64,000 nucleotides of DNA from the NCBI GenBank assembly GCA_922989275.2, contig OV277864.1:41973550-42037549 (forward strand), in the 5' to 3' direction. Below are positions 22,901 through 33,854 of this stretch, in pieces (within the stretch, counting starts at the first letter, position 1; each line of letters opens with the position of its first letter). The DNA comes from Gari tellinella (Eukaryota > Mollusca > Bivalvia > Cardiida > Psammobiidae). Made by a program: the position numbers and the translations under genes. The notes beneath the pieces are model-generated. The model did no database searches. It was given only the letters and a program-made list of their open reading frames with translations, and was not told the origin of the DNA.

Positions 22901-24400
22901 ATATCTTTGCTAAACGGCAATATAAATCGTTTTAAATGGTGCCTAAACAAAGATAATTGATGTGCAATTTTTTGATGTGCTGTTTAGGTAACTAGCTAAT
23001 TTGCATAATTATGCATATTAATGAGTAATTGAAACAATGCATGAATTTTGACAAAAATACACCTATTTTAATCTAACTATCATCAATATCTCTCCCAGAT
23101 TGTAACATATGAAGACTCAAAATGATTGAAACACAGTATATTAACAAATTTAGAACAAAAAAGTCGCAGTTGATAGTTTGAAAGTGATAAAATATTGGCA
23201 AAACGGATGGTAGGGTTGGTGGGGTAAAAACCCAATACGCACTAATATGGGTTGCAATATTTTGTTATATCTTTGCTTAATCATAATATAACTCGTTCTA
23301 AATGGTGCCTTAACAAAGCAAATTGTTGTGCAATTTGTTTGATGTGTTATTTAGCTAATTAGCTAATTTGCATAATTATGCATATTAATGAGCAATTAGA
23401 AATAACCATGAATTTTCACAGTGAATATACCTATTTCAACGTAAATATCATCAATATCTCCCAAATATAGCAACATGAAGGCTGTAAATGTTTTGTATAA
23501 AATACAATTACACATTTACTACAAAAATGTCGCAATCGATAGTTTTAGTGATAAAATATCGCCAAAAGTGATGTTGGGATGGGTTGGGGAAAACCCAAAT
23601 ACGCACTAATATATGATGCAATTTTGTGTTATATCTTTGCTGTATCGTGATATAAACCGTTTCCAACGGTGTCTAAACAAAAAAACTTGTTATGCAAATT
23701 GTTTGATGTGTGATATAATTAATTAGCTAATTTGCATAGATATACATATTAATGAGCAATTGGAAACAAGCATGACTTAACTTTCGCCTAAAGGACATAC
23801 ATTTTAAACTTAATATCATCAATATCTCTCAATTTGTTAAATGAAGGCTGTAAATGTTTGGTAAACAATATGTTTACAAATTTACAACACAAAATTTGCA
23901 ATCGATAGTTTTTCATGATGAAATATCCTCCAAAGCGAGGGGGAAGCCCAAATACACACTAATATAGGTTGCAATATAATGTTATGTATTCGCTACATCG
24001 TAATTTAACTCGTTTTTAATGGTGCCTAAACAAAGCAAATTGTTTTACAATTTGTCTCATGTGTTGTTTTGCTAATAAGTGATTTTTCATGATTGTGCAT
24101 ATTAATGCGCAATTGGAAATATTATTTGATCAGATATATAGCGCTCTTTTCACACAGGAGGTGTGCGTTCAAAAGCACTTCACATGAAATCATATAAATA
24201 TAAAATACATTGAAAATACACTTAGTTAGCCAAAATATCATCACTATCTCTCTCACTTTGCAACAAAAAGGTTGTAAATGTTTGATACACGAAATGTTTA
24301 CGAAATTACTAAAAATAAGTCGAAAATCGACGGCTTTATCAAATAAAGTATCGTCCAAGCGATGGTGGAATTGGTGAGGGAAGCCACACACGCTTATATC
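22901..24400. repeat. Tandem array of about four 360-bp units
   Basis: The anchor ATATCTTTGC begins units at 22901, 23267 and 23631, and a mutated form at 23984, giving spacings of 366, 364 and 353 bp. A second anchor, TTGCATAATTATGCATATTA (or variants), sits at 23001, 23368, 23732 and about 24085. Units also share TAAATGGTGCC, ATCATCAATATCTC, TCGCAATCGATAGTTT and CCCAAATACGCACTAATAT. The last unit is the most diverged. This is satellite-like DNA; units contain no conserved open frame. Confidence 0.85.
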
Positions 24401-24681
24401 TGTTTTTTCAGTACGTATGCAGTATGTGACTTCCAAGTAAAATATTTTAATGTTGAAAATTACCATTACTATTAAAAGGTATAATTATACTACCGGGATT
24501 ATGACTATCTCAGAATGTTATTTGTACACCTTGTTAATATTGGTGCAGAGTCGGGTCAAATGTAATTCATTATATGTTAAACCAGTGCCATAAAATGGTC
24601 ATATAGCGCCTGTGTGTATACATGTACATGTATATAAATGTAATAGTGTTACTTTTTTGTGGAGTCTTACCAATCTCCCAG

Positions 24682-24790
24682 TTCGGGCAGTTGCTGTATC
24701 ATATCCTCCCTCATCCAACTGAGGGCATGAAACCAGTGATTAGCCGTGCGGACGAGGTCAGGAAAAACATAGCACCACAATTTAACTTTG
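24682..24790 (+). other. Open, protein-like segment of unclear status
   Basis: After a possible acceptor (TTACCAATCTCCCAG) the plus strand reads FGQLLYHILPHPTEGMKPV and ISRADEVRKNIAPQFNFG without a stop, up to a GT at 24791. It is GC-richer than its flanks. The opposite strand also reads fairly well (CGAMFFLTSSARLITGFM) but has stops. It could be an exon, a relic of the minus-strand pseudogene nearby, or chance. Confidence 0.2.
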
Positions 24791-24974
24791 GTGTAACTAA
24801 CCAATATATCCACAGCACATTATACATACAATCATAACTATCATTGTCTTCATTAAAGGCCATGTTGATGTAGTTGTTGTAGTCGACACCTTCAACAATA
24901 TCGCCGTTGTCTGTGGCTGAAGCTTTTGTTTTCTATTAGCTCGGGATGCAGATTGTTGCCTTACTTCCGTTGGT

Positions 24975-25864
24975 ACGTGATCTGTCCGCAATCATCTCTC
25001 GTATAGTTATAAACAAATGGGCTTGAAATATCTGCTAAATGGTCCAGTACCAATTCTTAGAATAGGGACAGATACTTCGCACGCAAAAATTGCATCCTGA
25101 ATGATACACGACAAGGGGGAAACAAGCTTAGATCAATGGCATCGCTGTTTGACAGAAAATGCAATGGTCTTGGTTGGATGGTTTTGTTGTTGAAAACAGT
25201 CGACTTGACACGCAGCTTGTTTATCTCATTAAATGTTGGCTTATTTAGATGGGATATACGACAGGAAAACTCTTCAAGAAGAGACATGTGTTCTCGTTGT
25301 ACTTCAGCGTGTTTGCATTATCTAGCAATCACAAGCACGGGTTCCGAAATCTATTTCAACCGTTTCGTTGCTTTGTCATAGCCTGTAAAGGCATGAATGC
25401 ATAAAAGAAATTTTACAAACGTATTGGCATGCCTCAAAATCACACCACGCACGCTTAACATGCTTCCAACACAAGCATGGTATGGTATCTTAGTGACCAT
25501 TATGAGTTCTTCCAAACTGGTGTTTAATAGCATGCACTTGAATGTATTTGAACTGGTGCAACATCCTAAATGTAGCCTTGAGTTTGTGAGTTTGCAGTTC
25601 TAACGCTTCAATTACCAGAATGCATGGTACGAAAATATCACTGTTACTTGGTGAGTTTTTTAAACACTTTGGTAATGACGAGCAAATGAAGGTGCAATCA
25701 CATGCAAAATAAAAAAAAAACATACGATAAATTTCCGTGTTTGTACAATTCGTCACTATACTCACATCAGCATCAGCAGCTGAGCTACTAACTTTGAGAA
25801 GGAAGCAAAAATGAACTATTTTCTTTTTTGAAATGACCAATGCACCAATTTTTTGCAAATTCAT
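24975..25864 (-). pseudogene. Decayed copy of an uncharacterised multicopy metazoan protein family
   Basis: Read on the minus strand, pieces appear in order: KYIQVHAIKHQFG (about 25530), LLCIHAFTGYDKA (about 25390), then LPPCR-like LFPPCRVSFRMQFLRAKY (about 25070-25110), and RDDCGQITYQR (about 24985). I recall this order (PVH.., HAFTGCD.., LPPCR..LRANYQ, then a GWxxDDxGQI-like part) from long uncharacterised proteins present in many copies in mollusc and cnidarian genomes. I do not know their function and cannot name a domain. The copy is dead: the first piece is in a different frame from the others, and in-frame stops occur between HAFTG and LFPPCR and after YLSLF. It may extend upstream to about 26400 (a minus-strand open segment reading EFWSQTLRLPTRYSYF). 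It could derive from a mobile element or a duplicated host gene. Confidence 0.5.
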
Positions 25865-25869
25865 TGAAC

Positions 25870-27440
25870 ATATCCTGCTGGTTCAAGTCTACACAATGAA
25901 AAACAGTCCAAGTGCTAGGAAGTTAAGTTGACTACTGCACTCACCTCCTGTTTCTATTTGCTCTTTTTTCGGGGTTCCAATTGATCGTCATATATACTCA
26001 TCTTCGAGAAAGCATACCATCAATGTCAAATAAGAACAAATGTATGGCACAACCCCGTCCACGAAATAGTCTCCTATGGTCACATAGCTTATTGGAAGAA
26101 CTATTTAGACAAGCACAGCACCATCGATGACATCAGTGGTCTGCGAGTGTCCAGATCGGGCAGTCAAAACTTTTACTCTTGCCTCAGTGATGCATACGGC
26201 CTTTCTTAGTTAGGACGGTGGATAGGTAAACCTTTCATTGGTAAGGACATGCCCGTTGGCACTGCATGACGAATTGGTTGCAAGTAATAATAAAGTAACT
26301 GTAACGTGTTGGAAGTCTCAAAGTTTGAGACCAAAATTCTTGTAAGAACGCCATGTTAACTGTTGATACTTTAACAGTGAATACTTTCTTTTGGGAACAA
26401 TTTCGTTTGTTTAGAAAGTGTTTTTCATGCTTCATTTAAATGTCTATGACCTTCTCCGCGACATTAGGGGTTGTATTGACTTATCGAAGTCCAGCAGTTT
26501 ACCATTATCTGCCATTAAAGGGATTTCAAAGATCTTCAAAGGCATCTACCAACGCAATCACATCTCAGTCAATAAATTATAATCATCTTGGAATTCAGGG
26601 CGATGTTCTTGGTACATACCAGTCCATACATCAATATTTTGTTTAAAAAGCTTGAATCCTTATACATTATTATATATTTGGATTCTTTTGTAGGATTTTT
26701 TTTCACACTCGTTGATGGATTTCTTTTAAATATTTACATACTAATATCTGTACCATATAACAATTTTATGCTTCTCGGTGCCGTTAATCTCTCTCAATCA
26801 ATCAATCAATTAATCAATCATATAGCGAGCACGTGTGAAATTAGAAAATGCCCTTATTGATTTCTAAGCCCATGTAATTACCCTTTTAAAACTCATTATG
26901 CACAACAAAATGTCTCTTTTATAGTCTATATCGCGGATGTGGTTTGGCAGATTTATAACATACTGAAAATAGTCCAATATGTTTGAAGACTCATAACGTC
27001 AGAAATTCATACGGTTCAATATGAAATCTAAATTCTGCAGTGAAGAAAAAATTTCAGTAGCATTGGTGGCGCAATATCAATCTTCAGTGTCTTTCTAAAA
27101 ATTGTACAGTGCATATACTGAGGCCTGTCGTACGCATTTTGGTTTCAAAATGTGATGGATGTCATTGAAGGTATGAGCTCTGCCAATAGTCAAGCACATT
27201 TAGTGCGTGTTGTTGTCCTCCCAATACAGTTTAAACAGACTCAAGGCACTCATCGCAGCATAATGAATAATGTGCATTGCTCCATGTGCAACAAGGATTG
27301 CTGCCTCACCGTGTTATGTCTGCGGATATTGCCACTGAAGTTTCTTTTCAAACATGAAGACAGGCTAATCGGCTACCATTACTGGTGGCTGACATGCATT
27401 GATGATGTTTCTGGCCTTATGGAGGGCTTTCATTCCTTGT
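25870..27440. other. Region without assignable genes
   Basis: Several short open stretches occur. One on plus at about 26441-26577 reads YDLLRDIRGCIDLSKSSSL and then SAIKGISKIFKGIYQRN before a stop. I do not recognise any of them. A TCAA microsatellite lies at 26787-26821. Confidence 0.4.
26787..26821. repeat. (TCAA)n microsatellite
   Basis: Imperfect run CAATCAATCAATCAATTAAT, preceded by CTCTCT. About eight units. Confidence 0.8.
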
Positions 27441-27452
27441 GAAACTATTGAA

Positions 27453-27703
27453 TTTGATTTGATTTGATTTGTTTTGATTTTACGTCGCTTTCAACAGTAT
27501 TTCAGTCATATCGCGACGTCAAGCTAATTACAGGTGGAGGAAGACCCCAGAAGTCCTTTATGCACTGTTTCAGGCACAAATCGGCAACTGGGTAGAACCA
27601 CCGACCTTCCGCAAGTCAGCTGGAAGGCTTCCCCACATGAAAAATCCGAACGACCCTACTGGGATTCGAACTCACAGCGGTGAGGAGCTTAGTGATGTAA
27701 GTC
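27453..27703 (-). mobile_element. tRNA-derived SINE, 5'-truncated, with target duplication
   Basis: On the minus strand the element reads from a tRNA-like head (CACCGCTGTGAGTTCGAATC, with a B-box GTTCGAATCCC at 27661-27671) through a body containing GGAAGGTCGGTGGTTCTACC and GGGGTCTTCCTCCACC, and ACGTCGCGATATGACTGAAA, to a tail of (TCAAA)n repeats at 27453-27475. A 10-bp direct repeat, AACTATTGAA, flanks it exactly (27443-27452 and 27704-27713), the mark of LINE-driven insertion. No A-box lies ahead of the B-box, so the head is truncated. The body resembles the conserved central domain of SINEs that I recall from molluscs and cnidarians (Nin-DC type); I am less sure of that name. Confidence 0.85.
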
Positions 27704-27719
27704 AACTATTGAAGGACGG

Positions 27720-28585
27720 TAAGAAAATTAAATTAACTGAACAAACATGTATGACCTAGATGGTGGGGTAGCTTGAATCTATGTGATACTGGCAAAGTAT
27801 GCTGCCTATAAAATCCTGTCATCCGCTTCAAGGAATAGTTTCTACAACAGGCTTTATACGTATTTCAACAATATATGACCTTCTTGTATATTATTTGGGT
27901 GATCCTCAAGACATGAACGTGAATAGCAGTATTATGATGATTTAATGACTTACTAATTGGAACAACACGTTATTAAAAACACGATACTATGTGATGGCAT
28001 TATAATGTCGAAACCTTTGTTATTTTTTTTCGTCAATGCAATGTCTTCACATTTTGCTATAATTTGCTCAGTTAACCTTACCAGCACAGTCTAAAGTCAT
28101 TTTTAACGTCAGAAATGAACTTATCGACCACAAATTAGCTTGAAATCATGTATCACACATAGTTGCAAGGCCAAATTATTTCCGATTGTTTATCTTTTCA
28201 AAATGGCCAACAAAATGGCCGACGGCAGCCATCTTGGATTTTTTTAAGTTGTTTTTTGTTATTTTTCTGTGATTTGATGTCATCTCCATACAATCGGAAA
28301 CATTTGCAGTATGATTTATAGAGAAACTCACTTAGCACCCCTACAAATAAGTGCTTATACTGGAGAAAAGAAGCAGTAATTTCATCATTCAGGGGCAGAT
28401 AATCAATACTAATTTCTCGACTTATCCGGCGGCCGTTTAACATCCAACAAGTGCCATTTGGTAGGGAATACTTCCGCCTTTAACATGATATAGGTCTCAT
28501 AAAGTCCGCCAAGGGGGGAGGGGGGGGGACCTAGGGTACAGGTAGCCCTCAATCTATTATGTATGTAGTAAAGGTGGCAAACGGG
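27720..28585. other. Gene-free stretch
   Basis: AT-rich. Bases 28196-28240 (ATGGCCAACAAAATGGCCGA, GCAGCCATCTTGGAT) look like a DNA-transposon terminus, but I find no partner end. A G-run lies at 28514-28528. Confidence 0.4.
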
Positions 28586-28587
28586 TA

Positions 28588-28825
28588 CTTTAGGGAATAC
28601 GTTATTCTTTCCAAATAAACGCGTTTGTACTAAAACGATTATTTCCATCGAAAACAGTTTGAAGTCAGATCTGACACCGGGTAATCCGGCATCTAATCTG
28701 GCTCCAAAATGTTTGCCACTCAACTATAATTAAATAAATGTAATCTTTTTCAAAATATGTTATTTTCTGATTCTGATAAAGTGTCGTTTAAACGGGGGTG
28801 GGGGACTCGTCTTTCCTACAGTGTC
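28588..28825 (+). mobile_element. Family A MITE, strongly diverged
   Basis: AATACGTTATTCTTTCC, AAATAAACGCGTTTG, hairpin TCAGATCTGACACCGGG against TCCGGCATCTAATCTGGC, and GTCGTTTAAACGGG. The right end has decayed to TTTCCTACAGTGTC. Confidence 0.7.
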
Positions 28826-28939
28826 AAATTGGCATATAATCTATGCAAAACACGCATGTCTGCATAGTTGATACCATGGTCATTTGTAACCATTTCCCCT
28901 ATATTCACAGTGCAAATAGCTTAGACAGAATCACTTCTT

Positions 28940-29660
28940 CTAACGTCTGCTATAACCATTTAGTTGAAAAAATATCGTTGGCTAAAATTATTTGTCGTCC
29001 GTTTTTATACCCATTTTAAATACGATACGAGTGCCATTAAAGTAGAATTCTGTTCAGACATCGAGGTGCGCGGCGTCTGGTCTGAATCTAAACGGTTTAC
29101 ACAGTCCACTTTAGCTGCCTATGGCGATGGATTGATTAATTCGTTGAGATACTACACACACGCACCAGATAATTTTGATGTTGTGATGTTATATATACTG
29201 CCTTTTAATATAATCAAATCACGTGTGTATAATTTACCCGTGCACAACATTTTATAATGTTCATGATTTACAACGATAAATTTGTACTGGTAACTTATTG
29301 CACTGCGGGCATTTGCAATGTTTTTATTACTGTCATAACAATTTCCATTTTGTATGAAACATACTACAAAACTACCATGAAGCACAAAGGAACTGCTTTA
29401 GGTGTAACTGTATAGAAAATTGAAACGATAAAAGTGTGATTTTCCTTGCCCGAAATAATGATCTGACGTTTGTGTCTAGTTCAGACTCAATAGGTTTGTT
29501 ACTAAATCTACTTTAAAAAAGGTTAAATAAAAATACATGTATACGCAACACACATTGCACTTATTTGGAAACAACAATAGTTTTGAAGTGTTTTCATCTG
29601 AATGGTAGAAGTTTGACGTCTGGTCAGACGTCGGCATATGATATGGTTTTAACTCTTTCG
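28940..29660. other. Repeat debris without genes
   Basis: Contains scattered C/D-type pieces (CAGACATCGAGGTGCGCGGC then GTCTGGTCTGAATC at 29055-29090; GACGTCTGGTCAGACGTCGG at 29613-29632). No open frame here reads as protein. Confidence 0.4.
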
Positions 29661-29799
29661 TAATCAAATGTATTGTGAAACTTACTTATAACGAAGTCCA
29701 CGGGACCGTCTGATTTCGTTCGTTATATCCAAATGTTATTACATCAGGTCCATTTTATAAAACGTTAGTTAGAGATGGGAAATGAATTTTGTTTTGCTA

Positions 29800-30045
29800 C
29801 AGTGGAGAATCTGTTATTCTTTCCCGTTTAAACGCAAACGTACGCAAACGCAAAGCACTAAAACGTAAAAAAGAACAACTTTTGGACAATTCTGATAATT
29901 CTTGTTTATCTTGGTGGCAAACAGTTTAGAGCCTGATCAGACGCCGGGTTACCCGGCGTCTGATCTGGCTCCAAACTGTTTGCACTGCAAATAATAGTTT
30001 TAGCGTAAACGCGTTTATTGGGAAAGAATAACAGATTCTCCACTG
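29800..30045 (-). mobile_element. Family A MITE, near-intact
   Basis: 246 bp, TA at 29798-29799 and 30046-30047. It interrupts another inverted-repeat sequence: CTTATAACGAAGTCC and TCGTTATATCCAAATG upstream, CTTATATCCAATTTCG and TTATAAGC downstream. That host sequence is probably an older Tc1-like MITE. Confidence 0.9.
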
Positions 30046-30429
30046 TATATCCAATAGTTCCTTATATCCAATTTCGTTATAAGCTAGCTTCACTGTACTG
30101 ACAATATATATATTTAGATTTAAAACGGCTGACGCCATGTTAACGTTTTAAAAAAGATAGCCATTTTCTCCATTAGATTGTACCTATTGAGAATTTGATT
30201 TCTTTTAAGTTGGAAATAGTATCGTCTATTCCGTTGTATTTTTTATCCTTTTGCGCTTTTCAAGTATGAATATTTTGAACTAGTTTAGTGTTGGGTTGTT
30301 TTAGTATAAGAGCAATTACCAATGAAAATATCAAACAATGCAGACCAGAGGGCTCCGAGTTTACACTGTGTGCAAATTTTATCAATAATCTGTTCAGAGG
30401 GCTGATGGGTTGAAATGATTAACCTAGCT

Positions 30430-30815
30430 AACAATAGCTAACAGTTTGGAGCTTTATTAGACACCGGGTTACAGTGGAAAATCTGTTATTCTTTCCCGTT
30501 TAAACGCAAACGTACGCAAACGCAAAGCGCTAAAACGTAGAAAAGAACAACTTTTGGACAATTCTGATAGTTCATGTTTATCTTGGTGGCAAACAGTTAG
30601 GAGCCTGATCAGACGCCGGGTTACCCGGCGTCTGATCTGGCTCCAAACTGTTTGCACTGCAAATAATAGTTTTAGCGTAAACGCGTTTATTGGGAAAGAA
30701 TAACAGATTTTCCACTGTACCAAAAGTATTTTTATTGACTCCAAGCTGTTTGCAATGAACAAATTGTTTTTAACAAAAACCTATCTGTCTGGACAGAATA
30801 CCGTCTTCCCCACTG
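30430..30815 (-). mobile_element. Old family A MITE interrupted at its hairpin apex
   Basis: The left remainder is AACAGTTTGGAGCTTTATTA then GACACCGGGT. The right remainder begins after the nested copy with CCAAAAGTATTTTTATTGAC, CTCCAAGCTGTTTGCAATG, and ends CCGTCTTCCCCACTGT. The break point is the TA in the GGGTTACCC apex. Confidence 0.75.
30472..30717 (-). mobile_element. Family A MITE nested in the apex of an old family A copy
   Basis: 246 bp, TA at 30470-30471 and 30718-30719. Termini CAGTGGAAAATCTGTTATTC and GAATAACAGATTTTCCACTG share a G-to-A/C-to-T change on both sides, so the two ends match each other better than the family. Confidence 0.9.
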
Positions 30816-30885
30816 TTTCTATTAAATATTTCAGATTCAGATGGCGTTTTGATTGAGATAACAATCTGTAAAACAAACACAAGTA

Positions 30886-31091
30886 CAGTAAAACCTCGCT
30901 ATTACGACCACTAAAACGAAGGTTTATTGATTGCATAATAGAGAGCTGGCAGCTTAAAGCAAGATGACAGTGAAACAGAAAGCTCCTAAAGGAGCTCTCT
31001 GTTTCACTGTCACCTTGCTTTAAGCGGTCACCTTTCGTAAACACCCTAATAATTAACATAATTTAGTGGTCGTAATAGAGAGATTTTACTG
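30886..31091. mobile_element. Family E MITE, best copy
   Basis: 206 bp, TA at 30884-30885 and 31092-31093. Termini CAGTAAAACCTCGCTATTAC and GTAATAGAGAGATTTTACTG. Central hairpin CTTAAAGCAAGATGACAGTG, AAGCTCCTAAAGGAGCTCTC and the reverse complement. The Tc1/mariner-type ends contrast with a core that matches family B. Confidence 0.9.
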
Positions 31092-31220
31092 TACATGTAA
31101 GTTGGCTTTTGATTTTGGTACATGTATAAATAATATGGAATTTGTTTACTTTCAATTTTGGCTCAGATATTAATTTATCAAAACGTATCGATCAATGTGA
31201 GCTTAATGTTATGCTTATCC

Positions 31221-31490
31221 TTTCCACTGCTTAACCCTGATTTGAATAGATTTTTGGAAACAGTTTTGATTCTGTTCAGATGCCATGTACCGCAGCGGCC
31301 GGTCAGGATCCAAACTGCTTGACACTCATTTCAGTATTTATTGAGCCAAACTACCCAGATTTGAGATCAGTAATTGATATACTATCGTCTGCTTAAATCT
31401 GTCGAAAGCGTTTGTAACTTTAGAAACATTGATATGAGTGTCAAACAGTTTTAATTCTGATCAGACGCCGCGTAACAAAACTGTTTTCAT
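31221..31490. repeat. Family C (+) then C/D (-) fragments
   Basis: GGAAACAGTTTTGATTCTGT..CGGTCAGGATCCAAACTG followed at 31440-31482 by a second, arm-deleted core (GTCAAACAGTTTTAATTCTG, CGCCGCGTAACAAAACTG). Confidence 0.6.
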
Positions 31491-31777
31491 ATGTTAGTGT
31501 GTAAAGCCTGACATCGAAATGCTGAAACTGAATTTGTATAAATCTCCAGACGACAAGTGTAAGCAGACGGTTTTGTAGCAAATGAAGAGTTTAAAACTTG
31601 AAAGTAAACAACTTGGTTATAGTGTATAGAGCTCTTATGTCTTCCTTTGTACTATTGATTTGTCTTGTAGATAAATAAATCGCTTAAGGACGATGACGAA
31701 TCACGTCAAACAAGCACGAAGACAAAGTTGGTTTCTGTGAAAACAAATGAATCACTAAACGTATTGAAAACAAACTA

Positions 31778-31975
31778 CTGTGAAATCTCTATAGTACGAC
31801 CACTAAAACGAAGGCTAATGGATTGTTTAAAAGGCAGATGACAGCTTAAAGCAAGGTGAAAGTAAAACAGAAAACACCTAATTTCTGTTTTATTGTCTCC
31901 TTGCCTAAAGCAGCCATCTGCCGTAAACATATTGTAATAAACAGAATGTGGCGATCGTAGCAGAGAGTTTTACTG
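31778..31975. mobile_element. Family E MITE
   Basis: TA at 31776-31777 and 31976-31977. Ends CTGTGAAATCTCTATAGTAC and GTAGCAGAGAGTTTTACTG. Hairpin GACAGCTTAAAGCAAGGTGA against CTCCTTGCCTAAAGCAGCC. Confidence 0.85.
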
Positions 31976-31989
31976 TAAACTATTGCCTT

Positions 31990-32915
31990 ATATATGAGAT
32001 AGACATACTGTAGAAGGTGTGCGCACAACGAGACGTACGCTTGAGAAAATGCGTTTCCCTATTTAACACATTTCTGCTCATAAACCTTACGTCAATTGCA
32101 AACAGTTTGGTACCAGATGTCTGAGTCTGATTTAAGAATTGTATCACATTGCGATTGTTGTTGTGTTTTAAATTAGTTTGAACGAGGAAAACAACGACTT
32201 CTCCATATGCTAAGCATAGATTGCTTGTTCCGAATTGAGAGGCAATGGACAGTGTAGAGGGTTAAAATCAGATAAATGTATAGAGCATCTAAATAAAATC
32301 AGTAGTGTTTTCACTTTTGACTCTGACTTTCCCCCAAAGCAGACAATTCGTTTAGAACGCACCGGCTAAATTGGTTATTAGCTATTAACAAGAGTGAGAA
32401 ACAGACTGATACAGAAATGAATGCAGAAATACGTAATGAGACATTTAGAGAGGCATAGAGAGGGGCAGAGAAAGACAGATGTTACTTAATTGAATATTCG
32501 CATTTCTTGTGAAATATATACTCTTAACTGCACAAACAGATGTGAGTTATAGCTGATCGTGCAAATAGGTATAGTCTATGGCTGTATTGAGACTACAGGG
32601 AAATCATGTCTGGTAGTACATTGTGCAAGCGCAATTTAGCCGACGGCTGGGGTGTGTCAAGAGGCAGGCAGTGGTTTAGAACCAGTCATCTATATGAACA
32701 CGAACATGCAAATATAAGGCGTTTATGTATTGACTGCATTCTCTATAAAGCTGGTTCGATGCTCTTTGTAGATTGACTAGTTGAGGTTTAAGGTGTTTTA
32801 ATAACAATGTCAAAATGAAATGATAGGGATGTTACATACAGAAAAATTAACCCTGTTTAGACTTTATTTCTTTTAAAGTGATCCATCAAGCATACATGTA
32901 CAAATAGAGCACTAC
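31990..32915. other. Gene-free stretch
   Basis: Contains one decayed family A core at about 32095-32210 (GCAAACAGTTTGGTACCAGA, AACGACTTCTCCATATG). The rest shows nothing I can support. Confidence 0.45.
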
Positions 32916-32921
32916 GTATAG

Positions 32922-33022
32922 GTTAGACCATGGTTGCAAGCGAATAAACGATATAGTTCGAGGGGGCGTAGCCCCCGAGAACTATGTCGTTTATTCGCGC
33001 GCAACCGTGGTCTAACCTATTT
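32922..33022. repeat. Near-perfect fold-back hairpin
   Basis: Arms GGTTAGACCATGGTTGCAAG, CGAATAAACGATATAGTTC and their reverse complements meet at GGGGGCGTAGCCCCC. It has the same architecture as 21055-21205 but a different sequence. Two TGACGTCA octamers lie downstream, at about 33260 and 33301. Confidence 0.8.
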
Positions 33023-33479
33023 AGCACTGGCTTGGGCTCGAGGAAAACAAGAAGACCATACGTTTCTACTTTTTGTTTTAGACGAAAATGTCATTTTATT
33101 TGTAATACTTTACTTAAATTGAAAGGTTATTTCAATGTGCAGTTTGAGACATTAAGCATGCTTTAACACTAACATAAATAACGCTTATTGAAGCTCTATA
33201 TGTAAGCACAATTCATTATTAATTGCCTTTAAAGTTTAGGTCTCACTGTACATAATATGACGTCATCAAGCGAGTGCAGTTCCCCTCCGATCTAGGATTG
33301 TGACGTCAAATTGCCTTGATATGACGGAAGCTTGGAATAATATAAGTGAACATTGTGTTAGTTATTTCATGGTTTTGTAAAATAAACGATATAATCACAG
33401 GTTTTTGAGGCCTCTGATTGGCCGAGAGCTCCAAGCCATGTGCTAATTTTTAATACACAATAGGTCACCTTAACCTTAA

Positions 33480-33720
33480 CCCTTTATCAAATAGCCTGTT
33501 TCTAGTTTTGAACACAGTTGAAATTTAAAGCAGGTTGAAAATGAAGCAGATTGCGACTAAATGCATAATCTGCTTTACTCTCAGCCTTCTTAAAGCTACC
33601 ATATGCTAGGATATAGACATTAACTTTGGAACATGTTCGTGACTGTATGGATTGGATTGATTTTCTTCAGTGGAGGCATACATTTAATGCTCAAAGGAGT
33701 GTTTTCTATGGTGAAAACGG
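33480..33720 (+). mobile_element. Family B MITE
   Basis: 241 bp, TTAA at 33476-33479 and 33721-33724. Ends CCCTTTATC and GGTGAAAACGG, so the right terminus has decayed. Hairpin TTAAAGCAGGTTGAAAATGA..AATCTGCTTTACTCTCAGCC. Confidence 0.8.
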
Positions 33721-33854
33721 TTAACACCGCCTTAACCGTTAATGCCGGAACAAGTCGAAGGGATACTAATTACGGGTCTCGGATCTCGTCGTGGATCGAG
33801 TCCCGCATTCTCTAGCTGCATAGTACAACATATTCTCGACGTCGATTCACTGGA

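Noticed and set aside
22600..22950. 116-codon minus-strand frame
   Set aside because: Lies at the edge of the 360-bp array, hydrophobic and cysteine-scattered, no recognisable domain.
22901..24400. CRISPR array
   Set aside because: Repeat units are about 360 bp without the short repeat/spacer pattern, and the sequence is plainly animal.
27640..27705. Functional tRNA gene on the minus strand
   Set aside because: Only the B-box half is present; it is the head of the SINE.
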